Positions 53,074-62,386 of a DNA stretch of 64,000 nt are shown piece after piece. Position 1 is the first letter of the stretch; each line of letters begins with the position of its first letter. A program made the translations under genes and the position numbers. The notes under the pieces were generated by a model, which was given only the letters and a program-made list of their open reading frames with translations, was not told the DNA's origin and did not search any database. This stretch comes from Shewanella donghaensis (lineage in GTDB: Bacteria > Pseudomonadota > Gammaproteobacteria > Enterobacterales > Shewanellaceae), in the NCBI RefSeq assembly GCF_007567505.1, contig NZ_CP041783.1, positions 3,286,001-3,350,000 of the forward strand, read 5' to 3'.

Positions 53074-53772
53074 ATGGCAGAACAGATGTTAGTAAGCAAA
53101 ATATCAGGTCTATACTGTGGCGAGCAGATAAATACCTTGGGCACGGTTGAAAGCGCTATGGATAATAAGCTAGCAGCCAAAAAATTGCGGGTTAATCAGC
53201 AAGGCGTTAACGGTGATATGCAAGCTGATCTTAATCATCATGGCGGTGAAGAGCGCGTTTTACATCATTTCCCCCGTGAGCATTATGGTCAATACCGCCG
53301 CTGGGATTTGATTACCAACTTTAAAGATGTTCCTGCCATGGGTGAGAATATCAGTACTGTTGGCCTTAATGAGTCTCAAGTGAACATTGGCGATATCGTT
53401 AAGATTGGAACAACCTTATTGCAAGTGACTCAACCGCGTTCACCCTGTTTCAAGCTTAATTTACAGTTTGGTCACCCTAAATTTGCGCTTGCGATGCAAG
53501 AAAGCAAAATGTGTGGCTGGTTTTATAAAGTGCTGGAAGCTGGCGAAATTAATGCCGATGATAACGTGCACTTAATTGAAAGAAAAACCGATATTAGTAT
53601 TGCCCAAGCGATGAAAATTTACTTTTTACCAGAAGTCGATATAGAACAATATCAGTTATTATTGGATTGTGAAGGGCTGGCACAAAGTTGGGTCAACAGT
53701 CTGAAAAAGCGTATTGAAACCCAAAAAATTGAGAACTGGCAGTTCCGTTTATACGGCGCTGATAATGCTTAA
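53074..53772 (+). CDS. MOSC-domain protein, YiiM-like
   Basis: A 232-residue MOSC-domain protein close to E. coli YiiM. It has NQQGVNGDMQADLNHHGGEE, HYPREHYG-like HFPREHYGQYRRW, and QPRSPCFKLNLQFG, whose Cys is the expected molybdenum cofactor ligand. YiiM reduces N-hydroxylated purines with a molybdenum cofactor, so a similar detoxifying role is likely. The frame is open from 53029, overlapping the cyclase stop; the ATG at 53074 fits the family N-terminus better. It is probably cotranscribed with the cyclase. Confidence 0.85.
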   Translation: MAEQMLVSKISGLYCGEQINTLGTVESAMDNKLAAKKLRVNQQGVNGDMQADLNHHGGEERVLHHFPREHYGQYRRWDLITNFKDVPAMGENISTVGLNESQVNIGDIVKIGTTLLQVTQPRSPCFKLNLQFGHPKFALAMQESKMCGWFYKVLEAGEINADDNVHLIERKTDISIAQAMKIYFLPEVDIEQYQLLLDCEGLAQSWVNSLKKRIETQKIENWQFRLYGADNA

Positions 53773-53841
53773 TAGCCACGACATTTCTTACATTTATTCA
53801 TATATTTCGTCATAGATTAATCAATATAAATAGGAACAGTA

Positions 53842-54201
53842 ATGAACGAGTCTGTAGATTCTGTCGAGAAAGAAGCACGTAATATGGGCTTATTGGTGTA
53901 TGCGGCAAGCATTGCTGGTTACATCATTCCTCTAGGCAGTATTATTGGGCCGTTAATTGTATGGCTAATGAAGCGTGATGAATTTGAATTTGTGAATGAG
54001 TGTGGGAAAAATTGCCTTAACTTTAAACTGAGCTTACTTATTTATGTCGTGATTAGCACGATACTAGCCTTTGTTGGTATTGGGATACTATTGTTGGTCG
54101 TTCTAGGCCTTCTTGACATTATTTGTACCATTATCGGTATTATCAGAGCTGGAGAAGGAAAGGCATATCGTTACCCATTGACGATTAACTTTATTAAATA
54201 G
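53842..54201 (+). CDS. DUF4870-type small membrane protein
   Basis: A 119-residue membrane protein with three predicted helices and the DUF4870 pattern: AASIAGYIIPLGSIIGPLIVWLMKRDEFEFV near the N-terminus, then NECGKNCLNFKLSLLIYVVISTILA and a final helix before GEGKAYRYPLTINFIK. Two Cys flank the second helix. Function is unknown for the family. AGGAA precedes the ATG. It follows the MOSC gene by 69 bases, and a bidirectional terminator ends it. Confidence 0.85.
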   Translation: MNESVDSVEKEARNMGLLVYAASIAGYIIPLGSIIGPLIVWLMKRDEFEFVNECGKNCLNFKLSLLIYVVISTILAFVGIGILLLVVLGLLDIICTIIGIIRAGEGKAYRYPLTINFIK

Positions 54202-54243
54202 CCGTTCTTTGAATGAGTTTACAACTTAATTTGAACACTAAGT

Positions 54244-54275
54244 AAAAAAGCCGCATTCTTTAATGCGGCTTTTTT
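54244..54275. terminator. Bidirectional terminator
   Basis: Fourteen-bp stem AAAAAAGCCGCATT / AATGCGGCTTTTTT with CTTT loop, between the DUF4870 gene and the convergent chemoreceptor gene. Confidence 0.93.
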
Positions 54276-54335
54276 GTTGTAGTTTATTCCTTGGTTCTCA
54301 TAGCAAATAAGGCATCGAGTACCATCACCATAGGC

Positions 54336-56255
54336 TTAGACTTTAAATCGAGCTACCAAGGAATCTAATCTGCTTGCAAGTTGATTTAGTGACTGACTTG
54401 CTTGAGCTGCTGCTTGAGCCGTATCTGCAGTGCGTAAGGTAATGTCATTGATCTCGGTTACGTTGCGATTAATGTCTTCGACCACTGTTGACTGCTCTTC
54501 AGTTGCTGCAGCGACTTGGATGTTCATGTCACTGATGGAAGCGATGCTTTCGCTAATACCGGTTAATGAATGGCTCGCTTCATCAACGGCATTGACACCC
54601 TCTTGAGAACGATTACGTGAGGTTTCCATGGCTTCTACGGCTCGACTTGCTTCAAATTGAAGTTTATCAATCATGGTTTGTACTTCGTTGGTGGATTCTG
54701 CGGTACGAGAGGCTAGATTTCTCACTTCATCAGCGACCACTGCAAACCCTCGTCCAGCTTCACCAGCACGAGCCGCTTCAATGGCAGCATTTAATGCCAG
54801 TAAATTAGTTTGCTCTGAGATAGCGCGAATAACATCTAAAATACTGCCAATAGACTTGGTGTGAGTTGCCAAAGACTCAATCACTTCACCTACTTGCCCC
54901 ACATCGTGTGACAGTAAATTAATGGTTGAACGAGCTCGAGTTACCACTTCTTGCCCTGCAGAAGAATCGGTATCAGCTTCTTTTGCTGTTACGGCAGCTT
55001 GAGCCGCATTAGAGGCTATCTCGTTAACGGTTGCCCCCATTTCATTAATCGCTGTTACAACCATGACAGTGCGATCTTTTTGTAATTGGCTATCTGCCAA
55101 AGTCTGATTTGCTTGGCTTGAAACATCTTTAGCTGATAAACCTAGTTGTTCACTGGTTTGGGCAACTTCAATAACAGACTCTTGGATTTTACTGATGAAA
55201 CTATTAAACCCTTGTGCAAGTTGTGCAATTTCATCATTGCCATTAACTGGAAGTCGCTGGCGTAAATCACCTTCACCTTCACCAATATTTCTAAATAACT
55301 CCGCAACTTTGGCTATTGGGCGGCTTACAGAACCGGCAACGGCAATGGCTATAGCAATAAAAACGAGGGCAATGATAAGTGTGATAAGTAAAATTTGATA
55401 GGCTGATTCATCGAGTAAGGCAAAGACTTCAGCTTCTGGTACTTGGGCGATGAGATACCAATTCATTGATGGTATATAGCTTGATGCAATGAGCATTTGT
55501 TGCCCATTTACTTCAGCTTTTATTAGACTAAAATCGCTTTTAGCGAGTAACTGTCGGGTATTCGTTTGTGTATACAGACTAGTAAGATTTGCTTGGCCAA
55601 TCTGATTAGTATTTTGATGGAGTTTAACTTCACCCTGGTCATCAACTAAAAACACAAAGCCGCTATCTTCAATTTTGAATGACGATAATAAAGACACCAT
55701 ATCATCAAGTGATTTAGCTAAACCCACTAACCCTCGGCCATTGGGCTGTTGGTAATTAACAAATAATTTTACTTCACCATTAGTTTCAGTGAATACATTA
55801 AGCATTCGCTCTTGGCCACTATCACGATAGCCAAAGAACCAGTCATCTTGTCCTGGAGTTAATACTCTCAAGAAGCCATCTTGGGTGTAATAAGCTGCGG
55901 TTTCTCTATCTGCAAATGATGCTTGAGCAAGATCATATTGATATTTAATATCGCCAAGTTGACTTACTACAGCTGCTTCTTGGTCATTCGGTCGACCTTC
56001 TTCAAGCCAGTTGAGTAACATACGGCTACTGGCTAACTGTTGTGCCGCATTCATTAACGCACTGATGTCTAATTCAACTTTATTGCGTATTTGTAATAAA
56101 AGGCTGGGTAATTCTGAGTTAAGCATTCGTTGCTCAACAACAGATTTAGCACTACGCTGGCTTAATACTCCCACTAATATCGTTGATAGCAACACTGCTA
56201 TTGATACGGTGTAGAGGATTTTTTGTTTGATAGTGAGCTGACTGAATACATTCAT
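54336..56255 (-). CDS. Methyl-accepting chemotaxis protein
   Basis: A 639-residue chemoreceptor. The order is a membrane helix (about 13-31), a periplasmic Cache-type sensor (about 35-275), a second helix (about 277-299), HAMP (about 300-355) and a long signalling coil. The hairpin tip, [18 protein letters not shown] and [15 protein letters not shown], contacts CheA and CheW. No C-terminal NWETF-type CheR tether is present. Its ligand is unknown. It is a single gene, with a leftward transcript stopping at the terminator at 54244. Confidence 0.95.
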   Translation of the reverse strand: MNVFSQLTIKQKILYTVSIAVLLSTILVGVLSQRSAKSVVEQRMLNSELPSLLLQIRNKVELDISALMNAAQQLASSRMLLNWLEEGRPNDQEAAVVSQLGDIKYQYDLAQASFADRETAAYYTQDGFLRVLTPGQDDWFFGYRDSGQERMLNVFTETNGEVKLFVNYQQPNGRGLVGLAKSLDDMVSLLSSFKIEDSGFVFLVDDQGEVKLHQNTNQIGQANLTSLYTQTNTRQLLAKSDFSLIKAEVNGQQMLIASSYIPSMNWYLIAQVPEAEVFALLDESAYQILLITLIIALVFIAIAIAVAGSVSRPIAKVAELFRNIGEGEGDLRQRLPVNGNDEIAQLAQGFNSFISKIQESVIEVAQTSEQLGLSAKDVSSQANQTLADSQLQKDRTVMVVTAINEMGATVNEIASNAAQAAVTAKEADTDSSAGQEVVTRARSTINLLSHDVGQVGEVIESLATHTKSIGSILDVIRAISEQTNLLALNAAIEAARAGEAGRGFAVVADEVRNLASRTAESTNEVQTMIDKLQFEASRAVEAMETSRNRSQEGVNAVDEASHSLTGISESIASISDMNIQVAAATEEQSTVVEDINRNVTEINDITLRTADTAQAAAQASQSLNQLASRLDSLVARFKV

Positions 56256-56405
56256 TTACTGCAGGCCTTCTTAATTGATTACTCAATATATCGGACAAAT
56301 ATTCTTTTTCTGAATATCAATATTTATTTAAGCATGAATTTATTCTCTATGAGTTTTTTAAGTTACTGATTTGGTGTTGTTATCGATGTTTTAAGCTATT
56401 TATAA

Positions 56406-56438
56406 CAATAAAAAAGCGCACAATAAATTGTGCGCTTT
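56406..56438 (-). terminator. Terminator after the ETF-quinone oxidoreductase gene
   Basis: Twelve-bp stem AAAGCGCACAAT / ATTGTGCGCTTT around AA, with a T run on the minus strand. It lies just past the stop of the leftward gene. Confidence 0.92.
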
Positions 56439-56450
56439 AATCAATCAAAA

Positions 56451-58103
56451 CTACATATTAGGGTAATTCGGACCGCCGCCACCTTCAGGAGTTACCCAGG
56501 TGATATTTTGGCTAGGATCTTTAATATCGCATGTTTTACAATGAATACAGTTTTGTGCATTTATCACAAACTTGTTTTCAGCACCTTCACTCACAACTTC
56601 ATACACGCCAGCAGGGCAGTATCGTTGAGCGGGTTCATTAAACTTAACCAAGTTCACTGCGATAGGAATTGAAGGATCTTTCAAGTGTAAATGGCACTTC
56701 TGATCTTCTTCATGATGAGTGCTAGACAAATAAACTGAAGACAATTTATCGAAACTCAATTTCCCATCAGGCTTAGGATAGTCAATAGCTTTAAAATCTT
56801 TAGCTAACCCCATGTCTGCATGATCTGGGTTTTCATCACGTAAGGTTATCGGGAATTTTCCACCAAACCAGTTCTGATCGATAAAGTTAAATGCGCCACC
56901 AAGATAAGTCCCGAACTTGTGTAAAGCTGGTCCAAAATTACGCGATTTGAATAACTCTTCATGAAGCCAGCTTTGTTCGATACGTGTTTGGAAACAATCT
57001 AAATCTTTACCCGCTTCAACGCCTGCCATTAAGGCTTCGCCTAGGGTTTCTGCCGCAACTACACCACTCTTCATCGCGGTGTGAGTGCCTTTAATTTTGG
57101 CAAAATTTAATGTACCAGCATCACAACCAATTAATAATCCGCCAGGGAAACTCATTTTGGGTAAAGAATTTAAGCCGCCCTTGGCAATGGCTCTAGCGCC
57201 GTATGTGATACGTTCGCCACCAGTGAGTGTTTGCGAGATGACGGGGTGTTGCTTATAACGTTGAAACTCGTCAAATGGACTAATGTGTGGGTTCTTATAG
57301 TTAAGGTCGATAATCAGACCGACAGCAACTTGATTGTCTTCCATATGATAAAGGAAGCCACCACCAGAAGTGCCATCATTTAAAGGCCAACCGCCTGTGT
57401 GAACCACTTTTCCTTGCTGATGTTGTTCTGCTGGAATTTTCCAGATTTCTTTAAAACCTAAACCATAATGCTGCGGTGTTTTACCATTATCAAGATGATA
57501 TTTAGCAATGAGCTCTTTGCCTAAATGACCGCGACAACCTTCTGAAAATACCGTGTATTTGGCATGTAATTCCATACCAGGCATATAGCTGTCTTTAGGC
57601 TCGCCATCAATACCAACTCCCATATCACCAATCAAGATGCCTTTGACACTATTATCTTGATTATAAAGTACTTCACTTGCAGCAAAACCTGGGAAAATCT
57701 CTACCCCCAATGCTTCTGCTCGCTCGGCTAACCAACGGGCTAAGTTGCCGACACTGATGATGTAATTACCGTCATTGTGCATGGTTTTAGGTACGAGACT
57801 ATTAGACATCAACTGCGACTTACTGTCAGAGCTGAGTAAATAAATTTCATCGTGGGTAACTTTAGTATTGAGAGGGATATCTGAATCGCGCCAATCAGAA
57901 AACAGCTCATCTAATACTTTCGGTTCAAAAACTGCACCAGAAAGGATGTGAGCTCCGACTTCTGAGCCTTTTTCAACCACGCAGACGGTCATCTCTTTGC
58001 CTGCATCTTGTGATATTTGCATTAATCGACATGCTGTAGCGAGTCCGGCAGGTCCTGCCCCGACAATTACTACGTCGAATTCCATTGATTCGCGTTCCAT
58101 CAT
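56451..58103 (-). CDS. etfQO: Electron transfer flavoprotein-ubiquinone oxidoreductase
   Basis: A 550-residue membrane-associated flavoprotein that passes electrons from ETF (from acyl-CoA and amino-acid dehydrogenases) to quinone. FAD binds at VIVGAGPAGLATA (about 10-22). The C-terminal 4Fe-4S domain has CPAGVYE, then CIHCKTCDIKDP (Cys ligands) and ends GGGGPNYPNM. MM at 58103 and 58100 are alternative starts; AAGGTGAG precedes both. It is divergent from the moaA riboswitch. It pairs functionally with the fatty-acid genes at the left of the window. Confidence 0.95.
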   Translation of the reverse strand: MMERESMEFDVVIVGAGPAGLATACRLMQISQDAGKEMTVCVVEKGSEVGAHILSGAVFEPKVLDELFSDWRDSDIPLNTKVTHDEIYLLSSDSKSQLMSNSLVPKTMHNDGNYIISVGNLARWLAERAEALGVEIFPGFAASEVLYNQDNSVKGILIGDMGVGIDGEPKDSYMPGMELHAKYTVFSEGCRGHLGKELIAKYHLDNGKTPQHYGLGFKEIWKIPAEQHQQGKVVHTGGWPLNDGTSGGGFLYHMEDNQVAVGLIIDLNYKNPHISPFDEFQRYKQHPVISQTLTGGERITYGARAIAKGGLNSLPKMSFPGGLLIGCDAGTLNFAKIKGTHTAMKSGVVAAETLGEALMAGVEAGKDLDCFQTRIEQSWLHEELFKSRNFGPALHKFGTYLGGAFNFIDQNWFGGKFPITLRDENPDHADMGLAKDFKAIDYPKPDGKLSFDKLSSVYLSSTHHEEDQKCHLHLKDPSIPIAVNLVKFNEPAQRYCPAGVYEVVSEGAENKFVINAQNCIHCKTCDIKDPSQNITWVTPEGGGGPNYPNM

Positions 58104-58172
58104 CTCACCTTTGATTAATTCCCGGTTTGTGGCGGGTTTGTTGTTTTTTTGTTTTACTCACTTTACCTTAAA

Positions 58173-58190
58173 ATTGTGAATGGTCACAAT
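58173..58190. promoter_or_regulatory. Perfect inverted repeat between etfQO and moaA
   Basis: ATTGTGA-ATGG-TCACAAT, seven-base arms with a four-base spacer. The arms equal a CRP half-site, but CRP needs six bases between TGTGA and TCACA. The regulator is unknown. Confidence 0.4.
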
Positions 58191-58297
58191 AGCAACTGCG
58201 ATTTTGAGCCCGTGAGCTGGCTCGCAAAAATTTACAGATTTCATAATAACTGGGACAAAATGTCATAAAAAGATACTGATTGGAGTGAATTTAAGCC

Positions 58298-58303
58298 TAT
58301 AAT
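58298..58303 (+). promoter_or_regulatory. -10 element of the moaA leader
   Basis: Perfect TATAAT, placing the start near 58310, exactly where the riboswitch fold begins. The -35 region is weak. Confidence 0.55.
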
Positions 58304-58307
58304 CAAG

Positions 58308-58420
58308 TCTGACGGTTCTCCGAGCTTTATATCCTACGTCCACAGATACGGGTATTTCGCCGTGGTAATTATGCCACCGGGGTCAGCAAAGAAATGCGCT
58401 TACCTCCCACACTTGGAAAG
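58308..58420 (+). promoter_or_regulatory. Molybdenum cofactor (Moco) riboswitch
   Basis: The leader carries the Moco-motif signatures TTCTCCGAGC, CCAC/GTGG pairing (58340-58365) and GCCACCGGGG. It closes with a basal helix CTGAC (58309-58313) / GTCAG (58382-58386). The downstream TTACCT (58400-58406) can partly pair with the AGGTTAA around the ribosome site, a route to translational repression when cofactor is plentiful. The moaA ORF reading begins inside it at 58394, but the true ATG is 58427. Confidence 0.85.
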
Positions 58421-58426
58421 GTTAAC

Positions 58427-59407
58427 ATGTCCCAACTACAAGACAGTTTTGGTCGAAGATTTCACTATCTGCGGATGTCAGTTACTGACGTTTGTAATTT
58501 CAAATGTACCTATTGCCTACCTGACGGTTACAGACCCGAAGGTAAACCAAAGTTTCTCGCACTGAATGAGATCGAAAATTTAGTGGCGGCTTTTGGCGAA
58601 GTCGGTACGCAAAAAATCCGTATCACAGGTGGTGAGCCGACGTTACGCAAAGATTTCACCGATATTATTCGTATCGTTGCTGACAATGACAATATCAAAA
58701 CCATTGCCACAACCACTAATGGATATCGCCTCGAGAAAAACGCTAAAGAATGGTATGACGCAGGATTGAGGCGTATTAACGTCTCAGTTGATAGCTTAGA
58801 CCCTAAAATGTTTTACCAGATTACTGGCGAAAACAAATTTGATGAAGTCATGCGGGGAATTGATGCCGCGCTTGATGCAGGTTTTGAGCGAATAAAAATC
58901 AATGCAGTACTACTCAAAGGCTTAAATGATAAAGATTTGCCACGTTTTCTCCATTGGATAAAGAACACGCCGATTGATTTGCGCTTTATCGAATTAATGG
59001 AAACGGGCTTAGGGCATGATTATTTCAATGCTCATCATCTTGCAGGACTCGATATTAAATTAAAGCTCGAGTCTGAAGGTTGGTTATATGACTTGCCGGA
59101 TGTAGATGATGGCCCTGCGCAAAACTTTAGCCACCCAGATTATAAAGGTCGCATCGGGCTGATTATGCCTTATGCGAAAAATTTCTGTGCCAGCTGTAAC
59201 CGTTTGCGAGTCTCTGCAAAAGGTAAATTGCACTTATGTTTGTTTACTGAAAACGGTGTCGATTTGCGTGATTTACTTCAGAATGAGTCACAGCGCCCTG
59301 AGCTTATCGAAAGGCTCCACGGTCAACTTGCACAGAAAAAAGAAACGCATTATCTCCACCAAGGGATAACGGGCGTGACAAAACACTTGGCATCAATTGG
59401 CGGTTAA
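58427..59407 (+). CDS. moaA: GTP 3',8-cyclase
   Basis: A 326-residue radical SAM enzyme that, with MoaC, turns GTP into cyclic pyranopterin phosphate. The N-terminal cluster Cys are Cys23, Cys27 and Cys30 (CNFKCTYC). The C-terminal cluster is in FCASCNRLRVSAKGKLHLC, and the protein ends in the functional Gly-Gly (ASIGG). GGAAAGG precedes the ATG at 58427. It is the first gene of a Moco operon (moaA, moaC, moaD, moaE, then modABC) and is under the riboswitch. Confidence 0.97.
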   Translation: MSQLQDSFGRRFHYLRMSVTDVCNFKCTYCLPDGYRPEGKPKFLALNEIENLVAAFGEVGTQKIRITGGEPTLRKDFTDIIRIVADNDNIKTIATTTNGYRLEKNAKEWYDAGLRRINVSVDSLDPKMFYQITGENKFDEVMRGIDAALDAGFERIKINAVLLKGLNDKDLPRFLHWIKNTPIDLRFIELMETGLGHDYFNAHHLAGLDIKLKLESEGWLYDLPDVDDGPAQNFSHPDYKGRIGLIMPYAKNFCASCNRLRVSAKGKLHLCLFTENGVDLRDLLQNESQRPELIERLHGQLAQKKETHYLHQGITGVTKHLASIGG

Positions 59408-59482
59408 TCCTCTTGATAATGGTGTTGTTCATTAACGTTTGAACGCGGTGTTAATAGCAATATTTTTATAAGGCAAGTAAGC

Positions 59483-59965
59483 ATGAGCAACTGTTTTACC
59501 CATATCAACGCCGATGGCAATGCCCACATGGTCGATGTTACTGAAAAAAATGTCACTGAACGTGAAGCGCGTGCAGAAGCTTTTATCGAAATGGCTCCGA
59601 GCACGTTAGAAATGATCATGAGCGGTAGCCACCATAAAGGTGACGTATTTGCTACTGCACGTATTGCAGGCATTCAAGCGGCTAAAAAGACCTCTGATCT
59701 TATTCCATTATGTCACCCGTTAATGCTCACCAAAGTTGAAGTTGATCTTGAAGCTCAGCCTGAGCTTAACCGTGTAAGAATAACCAGCTTATGTAAATTG
59801 TCTGGTAAGACTGGCGTTGAAATGGAAGCATTAACTGCCGCTTCCGTTGCTGCATTAACTATTTACGATATGTGTAAAGCGGTCCAAAAAGACATGATCA
59901 TTTCGCAAGTGCGTTTACTTGAGAAACGTGGCGGCAAGTCAGGTCATTTCCAAGCTGAAAGCTAG
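59483..59965 (+). CDS. moaC: Cyclic pyranopterin monophosphate synthase
   Basis: A 160-residue enzyme that completes cyclic pyranopterin phosphate from the MoaA product. Conserved blocks are NGHMVDVT-like [34 protein letters not shown] and [24 protein letters not shown] with KDM. AAGG precedes the ATG. A weak six-bp hairpin (59990-60005) separates it from moaD. Confidence 0.96.
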   Translation: MSNCFTHINADGNAHMVDVTEKNVTEREARAEAFIEMAPSTLEMIMSGSHHKGDVFATARIAGIQAAKKTSDLIPLCHPLMLTKVEVDLEAQPELNRVRITSLCKLSGKTGVEMEALTAASVAALTIYDMCKAVQKDMIISQVRLLEKRGGKSGHFQAES

Positions 59966-60057
59966 TAAAAGTCTTTGAAGAAGGGCTGCTAGAGATGTTT
60001 CTCTAAAATCTTTTTCAAGGAACGGTAATTTTTAATTTTGTAAGACGAGAGATGGTC

Positions 60058-60306
60058 ATGATTCAAGTCCTTTTTTTTGCACAAGTAAGAGAGCTACTCG
60101 GTACCGCTAAAGTTGAAGTTGCCGCAGAAGGCGTGACGAATACCGAACAGCTGCGTGAAGCATTAGCCGCTAAAGATGAAAAGTGGGCAAAAGTGTTAAC
60201 CTCAGATAAATTGTTAGTAGCAGTAAATCAAACCATGAGTTCTTGGGATGCAGCGGTTAAAGATGGCGATGAAGTTGCCTTTTTCCCACCTGTCACAGGA
60301 GGCTAG
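60058..60306 (+). CDS. moaD: Molybdopterin synthase sulfur-carrier subunit
   Basis: An 82-residue ubiquitin-like protein starting MIQVLFFAQVRELLG and ending FFPPVTGG. The C-terminal Gly-Gly is thiocarboxylated and donates sulfur to the pterin. An ATG at 60052 adds two residues; 60058 fits E. coli MoaD. Two bases separate its stop from moaE, with AGGAGG inside its end as the moaE ribosome site. Confidence 0.95.
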   Translation: MIQVLFFAQVRELLGTAKVEVAAEGVTNTEQLREALAAKDEKWAKVLTSDKLLVAVNQTMSSWDAAVKDGDEVAFFPPVTGG

Positions 60307-60308
60307 TC

Positions 60309-60785
60309 ATGAGCCAAGTGAATGCTAAACAAGTGGTAAGAGTACAAACTGAAGACTTCAATGTTGCTGAAGAGTACGCTGCCATTGCACAAGATAATAG
60401 CGACGGTGCAGTCGTTACTTTCGCAGGTAAAGTGCGTGATTTTAATGATGGCAGTGCCGTTACTGATTTAACGCTTGAACATTACCCTGGAATGACAGAA
60501 GCCGTGTTAGTGCAATTAGCTGAGCAAGCTAATGAACGTTGGCCGCTGAACTATGTGACGATTATTCACCGTGTAGGGCGTATGGAACTGGGTGAACAAA
60601 TTGTGTTTATCGGTGTGACGAGTGCCCATCGTAAAGCCGCTTTTGCTGCCTGTGAGTTTTTGATCGACTTTCTAAAAACCAAAGCGCCTTTTTGGAAATT
60701 AGAAGCGGGTGAACAAGGTAATAATTGGGTTGAAGCCCGAGATTCAGATGAGCAAGCTGCGACTATGTGGAATGAATCTGAATAG
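60309..60785 (+). CDS. moaE: Molybdopterin synthase catalytic subunit
   Basis: A 158-residue large subunit that takes sulfur from MoaD to make molybdopterin. Conserved blocks are GAVVTFAGKVRDFNDG, LEHYPGMTE, HRVGRMELGEQIVFIGVTSAHRKAAF and KTKAPFWKLE, which holds the catalytic Lys. The 17-base gap to modA suggests that uptake genes share its transcript. Confidence 0.96.
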   Translation: MSQVNAKQVVRVQTEDFNVAEEYAAIAQDNSDGAVVTFAGKVRDFNDGSAVTDLTLEHYPGMTEAVLVQLAEQANERWPLNYVTIIHRVGRMELGEQIVFIGVTSAHRKAAFAACEFLIDFLKTKAPFWKLEAGEQGNNWVEARDSDEQAATMWNESE

Positions 60786-60802
60786 CAAAGGATGCTTACA
60801 TT

Positions 60803-61702
60803 ATGATGTTAAGCTCTATTAGCCGTAGTTTTCGACAGCTTCGCTGTTGTCGAAAAGGTTTTATTGGGTTTTTATGCAGTTTGTTATTGTTAGTCTCATT
60901 TTCATCGCTGGCCGCTAAACCGCCAGCGATTGCTGCAGCATCTAACGTCAAATTCGCGCTTGATGAAATTGTTAAAAATTTTACCGCAACAACCGGACTC
61001 GTTGTAAGAGTCTCATATGGATCTTCAGGCAATTTTGTTGCCCAAATCCAGCACGGCGCCCCATTTGAGATGTTGCTTAGTGCCGATGAATTCTATATTC
61101 AGCAACTGCACAAACTGGGTATAACAGACTCTGATGGCACGATATACGCTATCGGTAAGTTAGCCCTAGTTGCACCCAAGAACTCCTCTCTCACATTAGA
61201 TGCTGGGCTATTAGGCCTTCAACAGCAGCTTAATGACGATAAAATTTCCCGTTTTGTTATTGCCAATCCTGCGCATGCACCTTATGGCGAAAGAGCCAGA
61301 AGCTTATTGCAGACAAAAGGCTTGTGGACGCAGTTAGAATCCAAAATTATTATGGGCGAGAATGTCTCTCAAGCTGCTCAATTTGCCTTAAGTGGTTCCG
61401 CTCAAGGTGGCATTGTTGCGTTATCTTTAGCATCATCGCCGCAGTTTCGTAAAATGGGCAATTATGTTGAAATTCCCCAGTCATTATATGAACCGATCAA
61501 TCAGCGGATGGTAATGACACCAAAAGCGGGTAAAACGACTCAGCAGTTTTATCAATATATGCAAACCTCGGCGGCGAAGGATGTGCTCGCGAAATTTGGT
61601 TTTGGCTTCCCGCAATCAACTCACTTAACAATATCTACAATTGGGTCTAAAACTGGGTCTTCCGCAATGTCTACAACAACGTCTAAGCAAGTCGAGAATT
61701 AG
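60803..61702 (+). CDS. modA: Molybdate-binding periplasmic protein
   Basis: A 299-residue molybdate receptor of the ModABC importer. The mature part (PPAIAAASNVKFALDEIVKNF, then YGSSGNFVAQIQHGAPFEMLLSAD) is typical ModA. The signal peptide is unusually long: an Arg/Cys-rich n-region (RSFRQLRCCRKG) before the hydrophobic core, coded by an inverted repeat at 60829-60856. A Ser/Thr-rich tail of about 20 residues follows the usual end. AAAGGA lies ten bases before the ATG. Functional role is clear; the N-terminus is odd. Confidence 0.92.
   Translation: MMLSSISRSFRQLRCCRKGFIGFLCSLLLLVSFSSLAAKPPAIAAASNVKFALDEIVKNFTATTGLVVRVSYGSSGNFVAQIQHGAPFEMLLSADEFYIQQLHKLGITDSDGTIYAIGKLALVAPKNSSLTLDAGLLGLQQQLNDDKISRFVIANPAHAPYGERARSLLQTKGLWTQLESKIIMGENVSQAAQFALSGSAQGGIVALSLASSPQFRKMGNYVEIPQSLYEPINQRMVMTPKAGKTTQQFYQYMQTSAAKDVLAKFGFGFPQSTHLTISTIGSKTGSSAMSTTTSKQVEN
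60829..60856. repeat. Inverted repeat inside the modA signal-peptide codons
   Basis: TTTTCG-ACAGC-TTC-GCTGT-TGT-CGAAAA: inner arms of five bases, outer arms of six, with a three-base bulge. It spells the extra n-region of ModA and may be an inserted or mobile short palindrome, or a translational hairpin. Confidence 0.5.
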
Positions 61703-61705
61703 TTT

Positions 61706-62386
61706 ATGGATTGGCAGTCACTATGGTTATCAGCCAAGCTTAGTACCGTCACGGTATTAATTTTAGTGCCGCTGGCGATTATTGCTGGCCGCTTACTGGC
61801 TTATCGTCAATTTCGCGGTAAGTCATGGGTCGAGGCGCTGATTATGGTGCCATTAGTGCTACCGCCTACTGTGATTGGTTATTATTTATTGGTTGGTCTA
61901 GGCAGTCAAAGCGTCATTGGCGAATGGGTTGAATCTCTATTTGGTGTGCAGTTAGTGTTTAATTTTTCTGGGCTAGTTATCGCCTCCATCTTGGTCAATA
62001 TTCCCTTTGCTGTGCAGCCTATTCAACGTGCATTTGAAACCATTCCCCATGATATCCCCGATGCCGCTGCTTGTTGTGGTATGAGTTGGTGGCGGATTTT
62101 TGTCAAAATTGAATTGCCGATGATCTGGCCTGGTGTGCTAACCGCTGTCGTGCTGTGTTTTTCACATGTGTTAGGTGAATTTGGGGTGGTGTTAATGCTG
62201 GGCGGTAATATTGCCGGTGAAACTAAAACCATTTCAATTGCTATTTATGACAGCGTACAAGCCTTTGATTTTGAAGCCGCTGGCACAATGTCCTTAGTGT
62301 TACTGGTATTTGCCGTTAGTGTGCTTGCTATTACTACCAGTCTTTCAAGGCGTTTAGGAGGGCAGAATGCCAACCCGCAACGTTGA
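61706..62386 (+). CDS. modB: Molybdate ABC transporter permease
   Basis: A 226-residue inner-membrane permease with five predicted helices and the ABC-interaction loop DAAACCGMSWWRIFVKIELPMIWPG (EAA motif). PLVLPPTVIGYYLL and HVLGEFGVVLMLGGNI are ModB landmarks. It starts three bases after modA and overlaps modC by 20 bases. Confidence 0.95.
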   Translation: MDWQSLWLSAKLSTVTVLILVPLAIIAGRLLAYRQFRGKSWVEALIMVPLVLPPTVIGYYLLVGLGSQSVIGEWVESLFGVQLVFNFSGLVIASILVNIPFAVQPIQRAFETIPHDIPDAAACCGMSWWRIFVKIELPMIWPGVLTAVVLCFSHVLGEFGVVLMLGGNIAGETKTISIAIYDSVQAFDFEAAGTMSLVLLVFAVSVLAITTSLSRRLGGQNANPQR

